In this document: positions 1-10,927 of the stretch, piece by piece
Position numbering within the stretch: the stretch's first letter is position 1
Layout of the letters: each line of letters begins with the position of its first letter
From: Primulina eburnea
Lineage: Eukaryota; Streptophyta; Magnoliopsida; Lamiales; Gesneriaceae
Direction of reading: 5' to 3'
DNA: 64,000 bases
Assembly (NCBI RefSeq): GCF_022965805.1
Contig: NC_133114.1
Location: 10,064,261 to 10,128,260, forward strand
The notes under the pieces: generated by a model
The model's database searches: none
What the model saw: the letters and a program-made list of their open reading frames with translations, nothing else
Told to the model about the DNA's origin: nothing
Program-made: the position numbers and the translations under genes

Positions 1-1218
1 GGCAGGAAGATGTATAATGACTTGAAGACACAGTTCTGGTGGAAACAGATGAAGTCAGACATTGCCGAATTTGTGTCTAAGTGCTTGAATTGCCAACAGG
101 TGAAGGCTGAGAGAAAGAAGCCTGGAGGTTTACTTCAGAGTTTAGCCATTCCAGAATGGAAATGAGACCATGTTTCCATGGATTTCGTGACGAAGTTACC
201 TCGATCATCCAGAGGCTGTGATGCGATTTGGGTCATTATTGACAGACTGACCAAATCAGCTTGTTTCATTCCGTACAGAATGACGTATAGACAAGATCAG
301 ATGGCGGAGATTTATATAAGAGAGGTAGTCAGATTGCATGGTGTGCCGAAGTCTATCGTATCAGATCGTGATCCACGATTCACTTCTCACTTTTGGCACA
401 GTTTACAACAGGCTTTGGGTACGACATTACACCTGAGTACTGCTTATCATCCTCAGACAGACGGACAATCAGAACGGACTATCCAGACTCTAGAGGATAT
501 GTTGAGAGCCGTAGTACTAGATTTTGGTACTAGTTGGCAAGATTCCCTACCTCTTTGCGAATTTTCTTACAATAACAGCTATCAGACGAGCATTGAAATG
601 GCACCGTTTGAAGCTTTATATGGTAAGAAGTGCAGATCTCCGCTCTACTGGGATGACATCTCAGAGGTACCAGAACTTGGACCAGATATGATTCGTCACA
701 TGACTGAGAAGGTGAAAATCATTCAGAAAAGAATGAAGACAGCACAGGATAGGCAAGCAAAATACGCCAATATTCGACGTAGACCATTAGTATTTGAGGC
801 AGGAGATAGAGTATTCTTGAAGATTTCTCCTTTCAGAGGCATTGTAAGATTTGGAAAACGCGGGAAACTATCTCCCCGATACATTGGTCCTTACGAGATT
901 CTTGAGAAGATTGGCGATCGTGCTTACAGACTTGCTCTTCCTCCTTCTCTGTCCGGAATACATGATGTGTTTCATGTATCAATGTTACGAAGATATATGC
1001 CAAATGCTTCTCATGTCATTCAACCTGACGAAGCTGAACTTGATCAGACTTTAAGCTATGTAGAACAACCGATACAGATACTTGATCGGAAAGAAAAGAA
1101 GCTCAGAACGAAGATTATTCCACTTGTGAAAGTTCAGTGGAGTCTTCATGGCATTGAAGAAGCGACTTGGGAGACAGAGGCAGATATGCGACAGAAACAT
1201 CCTGAGTTATTTATATGA
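1..1218 (+). pseudogene. Ty3/gypsy chromovirus pol, 3' part: integrase and chromodomain (gypsy-1)
   Basis: This is the end of a gag-pol reading frame that enters from the left edge. Frame 1 is open from base 1 except for a TGA at 163-165, where the related gypsy-2 has tryptophan. The zinc-binding cysteine pair of integrase (CLNC) is at 82-93. The integrase core follows with MDFV (178), SDRDPRF (about 361) and [12 protein letters not shown] (about 445), which carry the catalytic Asp, Asp and Glu. A basic tail and a C-terminal chromodomain-like segment (about 1055-1215, ending EEATWETEADMRQKHPELF) place it with Tekay/Del chromoviruses. Integrase inserts the cDNA, and the chromodomain is thought to guide it to marked chromatin. 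The nonsense codon and missing 5' half make this copy non-functional, unless read-through occurs. Confidence 0.93.
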
Positions 1219-1284
1219 TGTAAGTAATTATTCAGTTTGAGTTAATTACATCTTGTATATACTTGCATTGATTTAATGATATGC

Positions 1285-1302
1285 GATTTCGAGGACGAAA
1301 TC
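1285..1302 (+). promoter_or_regulatory. Conserved hairpin before the polypurine tract (gypsy-1)
   Basis: GATTTCGAGGACGAAATC is a perfect inverted repeat: a 7-bp stem closed by the loop AGGA. The same stem lies at the same place in gypsy-2 and gypsy-3. A purine-rich tract at about 1309-1322 (GAGAGGGAGAAA core) then primes plus-strand DNA, and the LTR begins at 1323. The role of the hairpin is not known to me. Confidence 0.7.
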
Positions 1303-1420
1303 ATTTCTTAGAGAGGGAGAAATGTAAGGCTCGAGATACACTAATCGTCATTAATAGGATATTTAAGGATATTAGAAAGCACATCATAAGATGAAAGTAC
1401 AAAATATTTCATGTGTGCTA

Positions 1421-1718
1421 GACCGCACCCGCGCTTAGAACAAGAGTGCACCCGCGGTTATAAATTGTGGAATTTTGGAATGTGCTGCCGAAGCAACACC
1501 GCACCCGCAGTATAGGAAGCACCGCACCCGCGGTGCATGGACAGTAAGTTGAACCATTTTTCCGTGGCGACACCGCACCCGCAGTGCTGCAGGGACCGCA
1601 CCCGCGGTGGTGAGACCGCACCCGCGGTAATGCAAGAGGCGGTCGATGCATTTTGGAAAATGTTTGGGCTGCCGAGGGCATAGCGCACCCGCGCTCCTGC
1701 AAGTACCGCACCCGCGGT
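1421..1718 (+). repeat. Array of nine 14-bp palindromes in the LTR
   Basis: ACCGCACCCGCGGT or a close variant occurs at about 1422, 1446, 1498, 1521, 1572, 1595, 1614, 1682 and 1705. Each full unit has 5-bp arms (ACCGC/GCGGT) around ACCC. The copy at 1682 reads AGCGCACCCGCGCT, in which both arms changed together so pairing is kept. Spacing is irregular. The array ends about 50 bp before the TATA box, in the U3 position where enhancers lie. Confidence 0.88.
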
Positions 1719-1766
1719 GATGCGTGTTATGCCAAGAATGAACCATGTGTTATGTTGCATGCAAGA

Positions 1767-1777
1767 TATATATAGAT
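1767..1777 (+). promoter_or_regulatory. TATA box of the gypsy-1 LTR
   Basis: TATATATAGAT is followed about 20-30 bp later by a pyrimidine-rich stretch typical of plant start sites. It would drive the element from its 5' LTR, and sequence to the right from this copy. Confidence 0.5.
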
Positions 1778-3239
1778 TTGCTTCGATTCTTTCTTCATTT
1801 CAGCAGAGAGAGGGTCGAAATTCAGAAAGAAAGCTACCATTTCTTTTGATCTTTGGCTTGCGATTTTTCATGAGTTAGTTATCCACACTTGAATCCGACT
1901 TCGGTTTTGAGCTCCTCTCGTTATTGGCTACGAAGTGATGTAAGTTTTATTTAGTTCTAACATGTTTCGAGAATGACATGTAAAGGAAATGCTATTATGA
2001 TTGTATTTAGTTGTTCTAGGGAGGATTATGAGATAATCGAAACTGGAACGAAGAACTGATATCGTATGCATTTCTTATGAATTTCAGAGTGTTTCGTACC
2101 AAGCTGTACCAATTTGGAGTATGGTTTTATGTATATGATTGGATTATGAGTTGAGGATGGTATATATTGTTATCTGTTGAGATTTGGATTGACCGGTATT
2201 AAGAATATACGTCGTTATGCCGTCAAATTGTATTGAGATTACGTAGTGACTTGGTTATGTGTGTGGATTAGATGAGTGATTGATAGATTGTATATCAACA
2301 TTCCATTTCAGATTCGTCTTGGCGATCGTGACAACGATTGGACAACGAAAGGTATAGTACATGTATTGTTTGGGGAATCCCGACTCAAATGAGATCACAT
2401 TTGAGTTTCCCAACCAAAATCACATACTTGTATTATTATCTAGATCTTGATATGATTATGATTGTTTATAGATTTGTTTATAGAACTTGTATGCAAATCT
2501 TGCTATGCTTTGTTTACAGATCATGTTGCATTGCATTAAGATGATTATGCTTGTTTACAGATTGTGTATTCATGCATTAAGATAGGAAAGTCTGCGAGAT
2601 CATCCAGACTTCTAGACGTTCGGCGATATCACAGCTTAGGGGAAGATCACCGCCCCTATTGTAGATGCGGATACAGATCAGGCCGAAGTCTAGGAATAAG
2701 ACGTACAGCACCTCGATTGGGAGGGTAGGTGACAGCCAGTGACGTCTTATTCACAACGGGATCCCTAGAGTTCTAGTCGAGTCGAGTCTAGACATGATTA
2801 GATTCGCATTGCATGATTTTATATGAATGACATTCATATCAGCATGTTTCATGTTTTAGATTGTTTTAATGCATGTATACATGTTTATACTGGGATTTGT
2901 TCTCACCGGTTTTCCGGCTGTTGTTATGTCTGTATGTGTGCATAACAACAGGTGGGGCAGGATCTGGGTCGAGACAGAGATGATCGTGTTAGCGTGGAGA
3001 TCACGGGCGTAGCAGATGAACCAGTAGTTGTCTTTTATTATGTACTGTATTTTAATACTGGTTAGTTGAGGACATACAGAGCAAGACATGTATTTTATGT
3101 TGTATGTTGTAACATAAATAAAGAACTTATGCTTGTTTAGTTACATTTGATTTAATGTAAAAAGAGAAAAATTGACCCACATTTTAGAATAACGATCCAT
3201 TTAATCCCAAGAAAAAGAATTAGAGCCCGGGTCCCCACA

Positions 3240-4704
3240 GCATCCCCCGTCGTTTAGAACATTAAGGACAGCTGTTGTTACCTCGCCTTCTATCACATCC
3301 CAAAATTTCTGAAAAAAGAAAACCGACATCCCATCTGGGCCTGGGGCTTTGTCTGGGTGCATGTCAAAGAGCGCCTTTCGTACTTCAAGAGCTGAGAAAG
3401 GCCACATAAAGTCGCATTAAGTTGTTCATCAATTTTTGGCAACACGCAATCTAGAACAAGCCTCCTTGCATCCGCTGAGGGATTATTTGTCGAGAGTAGA
3501 TTACGAAAATATTGATCAATAATTTCAGCCATACCATTTTGCTCAATGCACCAGTCACCATGCGATGAAACCAAACCCTTGATGTGATTCGTTGATCGGC
3601 GTTTCGAGGCTCGGGCATGGAAGTACTTGGAATTGCGATCTCCATGTGCTAGCCAATTAACTCGACTGCGCTGTTTCCAATATACCTCTTCTTTATATGC
3701 GAGATGTTCGACCTCATCCTCAAGAACACGAATATGATGAACTGAGTTATGCCATGTGCTATGCGTTTTCAGAGCATTAAGCTGATGACGATTTAATCTG
3801 ATCTGCCGAGGGAGATTCCTGAAGCGCTTGCCAGCCCACACCCGTAATGATTCCTTACATCTCAAGAGGCGGACCGGTAATGAGAGAGAGATATCCGACT
3901 TGCACCAGCCCCGTTCCACCACATCTTTACAGTCTGTTTCTCTAAGCCAGTGAGGTTCGAACTGAAACAAGTGAGGCTTACTAGTGGGTTGTTTCTGAGA
4001 TCCCCTGAGATCAATCAGAATAGGCCTATGACCAGAATGAAAAGATTCCAACGAGTAAGCTTGAGAGGTTGGGTAGAGAAGCCTCCATTCAAACGTGGCA
4101 ACAAACCTGTCAAGACGTGCAAATATAAGATCATCCGTAGAGCGACGATTAACCCATGTAAAAAAATCACCCACTCCATGAAGATCCTGAAGAGAGCAGT
4201 CATCTAGAACATTCCGAAATTCTCAACTCTGAGAGAGGGGCCGAGGATTACCCCCAGCTTTTTCACGGTCAAAACACATCTCATAAAATCACCCCCAACT
4301 AACCACGGAAGATGGCTAAACTCGCTCATGCAGTTTAAGCGACGAAGCAAATCCCAGGAGAAATGCCTGCGGCTAGTGTCAGGGTTACCGTAAAAACCAG
4401 TAAACCTCCAGTGCTTCTCATCATGTTGTATAGAGCAGTCAATATGGCCTAGAGAGTAAGAGTGAATGATAACATTAAAAGGAGGCTTCCACAGCAACAT
4501 TAGTCCTCCACTTTTGCCTTTGCAATCTACACTGAAAGAACCGTTGAATCCCAAAACATCCTTCCACTTTTTGCATTTGTAACCCAAAATTTTAGTCTCA
4601 CAAATGGAAAGGAGGGTTGGGCTCTTCTCCGCGACAAGTCGCTTAAGTTCGCGGAATGCTCGTTGGTTCCCAAGCCCTCGAGCATTCCAAGAAAAAAAAC
4701 TCAT
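3240..4704 (-). pseudogene. LINE ORF2, partial: endonuclease and start of reverse transcriptase
   Basis: Translation starts at 4704 with MSFFSWNARGLG, the usual opening of plant L1 apurinic endonucleases, followed by CETK and FYGNP. The GDF active-site region (about 4284-4290) contains a frameshift. A nonsense TGA lies at 4223-4225 in the shifted frame. The end of the endonuclease domain continues from about 4200 and carries SGHRPI where the family has SDHxPI. A linker follows, then another frameshift near 3405-3415 and the first RT block, KAPGPDGMS...FFQKFW (about 3350-3300). The LTR of gypsy-1 then cuts it at 3239. The endonuclease normally nicks the target and RT copies the LINE RNA there. 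Confidence 0.85.
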
Positions 4705-5972
4705 TGGTGTCGGCGGGGTTGCTTAGCAACCGCCGCCGATGCAGAGAGATAAAGTGGGTCAGATGAAATATCAGCATTACGTTTCTGGCTGGAGTATGGA
4801 GATTTACCAGAAAAATCCTTATCAGGGTCAAACACGTTGCTGTTCAAATGACCGATGTGTGCTCCATGTTCACGTGCACGACGTATCCATTTTTTCGGCC
4901 TAGAATTCCTCAAGGTTTCGCCACTCTCCAATGGAACCAAGAAAAGAGGATCTGCCGGGGCGCTATTGTTGCAATTGGCACCATCATTGATAATAAGGTC
5001 AGAGGGCTTGACCAGAAGCGGATCGCGTGTTACACACCCTGAAGGTATGTCTAGACACTCCGGGGGGGACGAAGATTGTTTTCCAGTAAAACTTGTATCA
5101 AGACTGAGAGGGACTTGTATGATAGATTTTCCTTTATTCATAGCAACTAGAGCAGTGCTTCCAACATGCTCCGATTGAGAATCCGAGTCAGTACTCCGAG
5201 TGTCTTCACTAGGATGATAAAATTTACTCGGGGGAGATTTACGATTTTTATCACCACCACGCGGGCTACTTGCCCTAATACAAGTACCATACGGTAGTTT
5301 ACCTATCGCCGCTGGAGAAGATGAACAGTCCCGAAATGAATGGCCTATACATCCACAATTGTAGCAGAAATCGGGAAGACGTTCATACGCTAGGATGACA
5401 AAAATTTCCTCAGCTTCTTTGTTGATGGTGACCGTAATAGATTGCTTGAGAGGTTTAGATATAGCAATACAGACCTTGATCCTTGCAAATTTTCCCATGG
5501 CTAAACCATTCTCACGAGTATCGATTTCCTCAACCACCCCGATTTGACTTCCCAATTTCAGAAGAATATCCTTATGCCTGAAGATGAGTGGTAAATTATA
5601 GCATTGAATCCAAAGAGATATTTCATCAAAATTCATATTACTAGGGTTTTGCAGACCTTGGAGCGCTGAGAAGATAACCAGATCACGAAAAAAATTCCAA
5701 GGGCCAGCCTGAAGGGCCCGGCGTCGATCTATGGGAGATGTGAAATCCATGATGAAAATATTTTCTCCCATCGATCCAATCTCAGTTGGTTTCACAGCCT
5801 GAAGAATTATCGGCATTTGTTTTTTAAAAGCTTCGCAGTTAATCATGTTAGGGGAGAAATTTTGGCCACTGGGTTCTAGATCTGACTCATCTAGTGCTAG
5901 GGTTGCCGCACGATCAGTTGAGTTTGAAAGCTTCAATTCTGTCACCAAGCGTGCCACTTCATCCGGATCCAT
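4701..5972 (-). CDS. LINE ORF1 protein (DUF4283-like domain and CCHC zinc knuckle)
   Basis: This is an intact 423-codon frame from the ATG at 5970-5972. An upstream ATG at 6032 is possible, but the MDPDEVARL start is more like related proteins. Residues about 45-200 resemble the DUF4283 domain of plant LINE and retroelement proteins. A CX2CX4HX4C knuckle (CYNCGCIGHSFRDC) is at about 203-216, followed by a low-complexity, Ser-rich tail. ORF1 proteins bind the element's RNA and form the particle used in retrotransposition. Its stop codon overlaps the ORF2 start in ATGA (4701-4704), which suggests coupled termination and restart. Confidence 0.85.
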   Translation of the reverse strand: MDPDEVARLVTELKLSNSTDRAATLALDESDLEPSGQNFSPNMINCEAFKKQMPIILQAVKPTEIGSMGENIFIMDFTSPIDRRRALQAGPWNFFRDLVIFSALQGLQNPSNMNFDEISLWIQCYNLPLIFRHKDILLKLGSQIGVVEEIDTRENGLAMGKFARIKVCIAISKPLKQSITVTINKEAEEIFVILAYERLPDFCYNCGCIGHSFRDCSSSPAAIGKLPYGTCIRASSPRGGDKNRKSPPSKFYHPSEDTRSTDSDSQSEHVGSTALVAMNKGKSIIQVPLSLDTSFTGKQSSSPPECLDIPSGCVTRDPLLVKPSDLIINDGANCNNSAPADPLFLVPLESGETLRNSRPKKWIRRAREHGAHIGHLNSNVFDPDKDFSGKSPYSSQKRNADISSDPLYLSASAAVAKQPRRHQ

Positions 5973-6035
5973 GCTCAGAGATATAGTTGAGGGGAATTTC
6001 TCACCAAAACAAACGAAATATGTTACTGTCAATTA

Positions 6036-6208
6036 AGAAGAAGACCCACAGTAGGTAGGAGAGAAAACCTACAGGCGGTAGGAATTAGCGATTCTAATTC
6101 TTGAATTTATTGAGTGCATGTTTTATTTGTTTTGATGATTTAAAAATTTGATCACATTTGAATGATTTTGTGTATTATAATTGATATAGAGATATGAAAT
6201 TATAATAT
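6036..6208. other. Short spacer between LINE and copia element
   Basis: The first part is likely LINE 5' UTR (a small inverted repeat CCTAC...GTAGG lies near 6069-6083). The rest is AT-rich. Bases 6204-6208 (AATAT) should be one copy of the copia target duplication; the partner was lost at the virus junction. No gene is seen. Confidence 0.5.
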
Positions 6209-6485
6209 TGTTGTGAAAAAGTAAAAATTTATGGTAAAAAGTAAAAATCTCAAACTCTCAAAATTTACCAAACTACACACTTTATAATATTTTTCTCTCT
6301 ACTCAATTGTGATTTTCTTCACAAATGAGAGATCTATTTATAGAGTTTCATTACACATAATCCAAAAAATAAAATACATCATTACCTACATCATCACACA
6401 CAAATTTCTAATTTTACAACTCTTATTTTCAACATTCAAATATTCAACTATTACTTTTCAATATTCAAATCATTTATTTTCAACA
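6209..6485 (-). mobile_element. 3' LTR of the copia element
   Basis: Read on the minus strand it starts TGTTGAAAAT at 6485 and ends ...CA at 6209, 277 bp. A polypurine tract (CACAAGGGGGAG, minus strand) lies just outside at 6486-6497. A TATA box, CTATAAATAG, lies at about 6333-6344 on the minus strand. It is nearly identical to 21269-21514. Confidence 0.9.
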
Positions 6486-6640
6486 CTCCCCCTTGTGATG
6501 ATACGATGATGTCTTCATTACGTGTTTTGTACTGCCTCGTTAAAAACCTTACTTGGAAAAACCCATTGGGATAAAAACCATAGTAAGGGAAAAAGAGTGC
6601 AGTCACGTAAACTCCCCCTGATGTTGACATGAACAATTCT

Positions 6641-8549
6641 TCACAAATTTCGTAGATTGCGCATCCCAATATTAAATATGTGTTTTCTGAATATTGACGT
6701 AGGAAGTGCCTTTGTGAAGAGATCTGATGAGTTTTCACTTGATTGAATGTGACGAACATCAATACAAATATTCTTCTCAAGCTCCATGGTGAATGCGCTT
6801 TTTATGTATCCTTCTTTCATTTGAGCAACACATACAACATTATCTTCATATAGTATCACAGGCTTCTCATCGAATGATAATCCGCATGAAATTTGGATAT
6901 GTTGGGTCATTGATTTTAACCACACACATTCACGACTTGCTTCATGTAGTGCAATAATCTCGGCATGATTTGATGAATTTGTTACGAGCGTTTGTTTCTG
7001 TGAACGCCAAGATATTGCAGTGCCTCCACGAGTAAATACATATCCAGTTTGGGAACGTGCCTTGTGTGGATCAGATAAGTATCCAGCATCAGCATAACCA
7101 ATTATACTTGGATTAGCGTCTTTTGAATACAAAAGTCCCAAGTCTGTCGTTCCTCGTAGATAACGGAATATATGTTTAATTCCGTTCCAGTGTCTCTTTG
7201 TTGGATATGTGCTAAATCTTGCCAACAGATTCATGGCAAAAGATTATATCAGGCCTTGTACAATTTGTAAGGTACATAAGGGCACCGATGGCACTTAGAT
7301 ATGGTACTTCTGGACCAAGAATATCTTCATCATCTTCACATGGACAGAATGGATCCTTTTCTATGTTTAATGATCTAACAACCATTCGAGTACTTAAAAG
7401 ATTTGCTTTATCCATATTAAAACGTTTAAGAATCTTTTCTATATAATTTGTCTGGTGAACAAACATTCCACATTCTTTTTGTTCAATTTGTAAACCCAGA
7501 CAATACTTGGTTTTTCCAAGATCCTTCATTTCAAATTCTTCCTTCAAGTATGACACAACTTCTTGAATTTCCTTATTCGTTCCAATGATGTTTAAATCAT
7601 CAACATATACAGCAATATTACGCATCCGGATGTTGTTTTCTTAATGAAAACACAAGGACATATTGAATTATTTACATATTTCTTTTACATCAAGTGATCA
7701 CTTAGTCGATTATACCACATTCGACCTGATTGCTTTAACCCATATAATGATCTTTGTAATTTCACAGAATAATATTTCCTGGGTTTTGAACTTTGTGCTT
7801 CAGGCATATTAAATCCTTCAGGGATTTTCATATATATTACTATCAAGTGATCCATATAAGTAAGCTGTAACAACATCCATAAGACGCATTTCTAAATTTT
7901 CAGATACCGCCAAGCTAATCAAATACCGAAACGTAATTGCATCCATCACAGGAGAATACGTTTCTTCATAATCAATTTCAGGCCTTTGAGAAAAACCTTG
8001 TGCAACAAGTCGAGCTTTATATCTTACTATTTCATTTTTCTCATTTCGCTTTCGAATAAAAACTCATTCGTATCCAACAGGTTTTACACCTTCAGTGTAA
8101 GGACTATAGGTCCAAAAACATTACGTTTATTTAGCGAATCTAATTCAACCTGGATGGCATCTTTCCATTTTATCCAATCCTGCCGATTTTTACATTCACC
8201 AAAAGATTTTGGTTCATGATCTTCGTTATCATTTATGATGTCGATTGCCACATTATAAGAAAATATATCATCAATTTCATCTATATCTTTTCGGTTCCAT
8301 ATTTTTCTAGTATTAATGTAATTGATAGAGATTTCATGATTCTCGTCAGTTTGTGGTTCTGACAGAACATTTTCATCATCATGTGTTTCTTCAGGAACAC
8401 CATTCTCTATTTTGTGATCATCGTGTGTTTCTTCAGAAACATCATTCTTTATTTTGTGATCATCGTGTTTCTCTATTAATTTTCTTTTTCGAGGATTTTT
8501 ATCCTTGGAACCGACTGGCCTTCCACGCTTAAGGCGTTTAATAACATCA
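6641..8549 (-). pseudogene. Copia pol, RT and RNase H part
   Basis: This is the downstream half of the copia polyprotein. From 8549 it starts with the basic linker KRLKRGRPVGSKDKNPRKRK, then an acidic stretch. RVT_2-type RT follows: the segment at about 7876-7685 has MKIPEGFN and SLYGLKQSGRMWY, and the catalytic YVDD is at about 7596-7607. RNase H lies in 7234-6641 (IIGYADAGYLSD, SQTGYVF, ISWRSQKQ, SSNHAE). Frame changes occur near 8080, between 7685 and 7625, and near 7225, and the C-terminus is shifted near 6790. RT and RNase H would copy element RNA into DNA in a virus-like particle; this copy cannot make a whole protein. Confidence 0.9.
8545..8549 (+). repeat. Left target duplication of gypsy-2 (CATCA)
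   Basis: CATCA precedes the 5' LTR here and follows the 3' LTR at 17723-17727, showing that gypsy-2 is one complete insertion in the copia element. Confidence 0.93.
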
Positions 8550-8742
8550 TGTAATGACCAGATTTAATTATATATTATTTGGTTATAATTAAGATTAATT
8601 ATTTTTAATTGAGGAATTTAAAATAATTAAGCCAAATAATTAAATTGTGTGTTTATACATATTTAAATTTTATAACACACAAGAGTTGAAATAATATTGA
8701 CCGGGTCAAATTTCGAACTCCGAAGAGATAAAAGATAAACAC

Positions 8743-8803
<61 letters not shown>

Positions 8804-10685
8804 AAATATTAATCATCATCATCATCGATTTCCACCTTTCTTCCGTAAACTCCATTTGCAAACTTTCAACTCATTTTCGCCACCTTTGACCGTCGATTGT
8901 GGCCACACCGGTCGTCGAAAAATTCAAATAAATATACGGTTGGAAAGCTCTTGACGTAAGCTTTCCATTGATACCACTCTTGCTAGGTAAAATCGTGATT
9001 CCTGAAAACCCGTCAAAAAGCGCCGCCGGTTTCGCCGTTGAAATCGACGTCTTCCGCCGCTCAAAACTAAAAATTGATTGAGGGTTTTGTTCCTTGTGGT
9101 GTAAGCTTTCGTTTGATACCAATTTTGCAAAATTTCGAGAACCTACCGTTTTTCTGTGTGATTCCGGTCGTCTTCTCCGGCGAGGTTGCCGCATGTAGCC
9201 GGTTGGCTTCGGTTTAGTCTCGAGTTTAGCAATTGTTATTTGAAGAATAAGCTGTATCGGTGCGAATTATTATCTATGTGAATTTAATTCAATTTCGACT
9301 CAAATAATGTATCATTATTGATAAATTAATGGGTTATTGTTGTAGGTTCCGGAATTGTGCGAGTTGGAGGTATATCTGGTGAACCTAGAATTTATCGCCA
9401 CCGCTTAAATATTAGTTTAGCGTCATTTAAAGCTAAAAAGAATAATTGCGACGATAAAATAAAAAAGATTGATTTTAGGCATTTTAGTTGAATATTGGAA
9501 TTTTAAGAATTTAAAATGCCTAAATTGTTGAAATTGGATTTTTAGTGAATTTAAATGGTTGTGGAATTTTTATATGATAATAAGACCATTTAAATTAATA
9601 TTCAGGTGATTTGTCTGAGTTGGCAATTCCAGGATTTTCTTGAGGATTTAAGTTACTGGTAAATTAGTTGAGGTACGTAGAGATCAGTTATTTTCACGAT
9701 GTCTGACAGAGGCATCTGATGATCCTGTGTATGATTTATTTGCTATTTGCTGATTTATGTGATATTATATGCTGACTCGCATATTATCAGTTGGTAATTG
9801 ATGTGCAAAATAAAATAAAATATTTCTTTGGTTCACACACATTTTATTTTCGTTAGACACATCAATACCACTGAACATATCATATTGAGCCTATCTGTTA
9901 TTGAGATCCAGTTATATTTCGATTGAGATCTGTATATGATATTATATTGTGTCTTGTGGATTTTGGGCACCTTGACTCGGTCCGGCTTAGGTAGTTGCTG
10001 GCATCAAGTGTGAAGCCATATTCCCAGACACTGTCCGCTGAGTCGTGGACAGGTCCGCTGAGTCGTGGACCAGCTCGAGCATATTATGATTGTTGATATC
10101 GATCCTTTGATTCCTGATATCCTGATATCTTGCACCTATTCATGCATGGCATTCATGCATGGCATCATTGCATTTCTATGTCATATATCGTGGTTTCTTG
10201 ATGTCTCGTACTGGGGTTACTGACCCCCGAGAGAGGGCTGTCGTGTCTTTTGTGTGTGGACATGACAGGTGGTACAGGTGGTTCGACCTCAGGTGCTCGA
10301 GAGGAAGCCTCGGGAAGTACCAGAGCTCCTTGAGAGTAGGCTCAGTTGTATTTAGGTACTGCGTGGTGTTGCTGTCTCCCAGATATTATATGTATATATT
10401 TGGAGGATTGTATTATGATATTATCGAGCCTTGTCGGCTCTATGATATTTTGGTTTGTATATGTCATGAGCGTGTCTGGCTGGCACGTGTGTATGCTGTT
10501 GTGTTTATTGAGGGCACATGTTGTTTATTTTGAGTATTCGATTTTCTGGTATGTCCTATTTACAGGAAGGTCATGCCGAAATTTTTATAGGCCCAAACGC
10601 AAATTTTTAACTCACTTTTCCGCTGTTTACTGATTAATCAAGATTGCATATTAATAAATCGTGATTAGGATAACGGGCCCTCACA
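8550..10685 (+). mobile_element. 5' LTR of gypsy-2
   Basis: It runs from TGTAATGACC to GGGCCCTCACA, 2,136 bp. It carries a TA-rich microsatellite and a tandem pair GTCCGCTGAGTCGTGGAC (10033-10050 and 10053-10070), each unit with GTCC/GGAC ends. An open frame of 124 codons at 10159-10533 is repeated in the other LTR and has no domain, so I do not call it a gene. Confidence 0.93.
8744..8800 (+). repeat. TA microsatellite in the 5' LTR
   Basis: A run of about 25 TA units, followed by ATCATC repeats, is present only in the 5' LTR. The 3' LTR has a short TA run (about 15870-15886) and lacks the following sequence up to CCATTTGC. Confidence 0.9.
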
Positions 10686-10687
10686 GT

Positions 10688-10699
10688 TGGTATCAGAGC
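10688..10699 (+). promoter_or_regulatory. tRNA-Met primer binding site (gypsy-2)
   Basis: TGGTATCAGAGC lies two bases after the 5' LTR end and is complementary to the 3' end of plant initiator tRNA-Met, which primes minus-strand cDNA. Confidence 0.93.
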
Positions 10700-10927
10700 G
10701 TAGACTGGGATACGCTCGCACTAGAGTTAGTACACTCGAGTTTAGGCACAAGAAATTTGTGCGCATGTGTTTGATTATTTGAAATTACTTGCTCTTGCCT
10801 GGAATGAATTGCATGTTAGTATCTTAGGGATATGACATGTAGATTATACATTTGAGTTTTATTTCAGTGTGTTGGCTTACATTGAGGTTATTGAATATTT
10901 TGGGAATTTAACCTTAAATCCTGTAGA
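10700..10927 (+). other. Leader of gypsy-2
   Basis: This 228-bp untranslated stretch lies between primer site and gag ATG. I see no other feature in it. Confidence 0.5.

Larger units (their letters stand above)
1323..3239 (+). mobile_element. 3' LTR of gypsy-1
   Basis: The LTR starts TGTAAGGCTC directly after the polypurine tract and ends GGTCCCCACA, giving TG...CA termini and 1,917 bp. The next base belongs to the LINE, so the element inserted there; GCATC at 3240-3244 would be the right target duplication, but the left copy is outside the window. It contains a palindrome array (1421-1718), a TATA box near 1767 and a pyrimidine-rich likely start region near 1785-1800. The rest, 1900-3239, has no credible gene; the short open frames there lack any recognisable domain. 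Confidence 0.88.
3240..6035 (-). mobile_element. L1-type LINE, cut at its RT domain by gypsy-1
   Basis: This minus-strand non-LTR element has ORF1 (4701-5972) and the first part of ORF2 (4704 down to 3240). The rest of ORF2, the 3' UTR and the poly(A) tail should lie beyond the gypsy-1 element, left of the window. The 5' UTR starts a little upstream of 5972; its exact end could not be fixed without a target duplication. ORF2 has at least three breaks, so the copy is dead. Confidence 0.88.

Noticed and set aside
1421..1718. CRISPR-like array
   Set aside because: Units are 14-bp palindromes with irregular spacing inside a plant LTR; no repeat-spacer regularity and no cas genes.
1418..1760. Three overlapping minus-strand frames of about 100 codons
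   Set aside because: They are translations of the palindrome array (repeated TAGAV/RVRC-type peptides) and open only because the repeat lacks stops.
10159..10633. Frames of 124 and 95 codons, repeated at 17184-17670
   Set aside because: They lie inside both LTRs of gypsy-2, are duplicated with them and show no domain.
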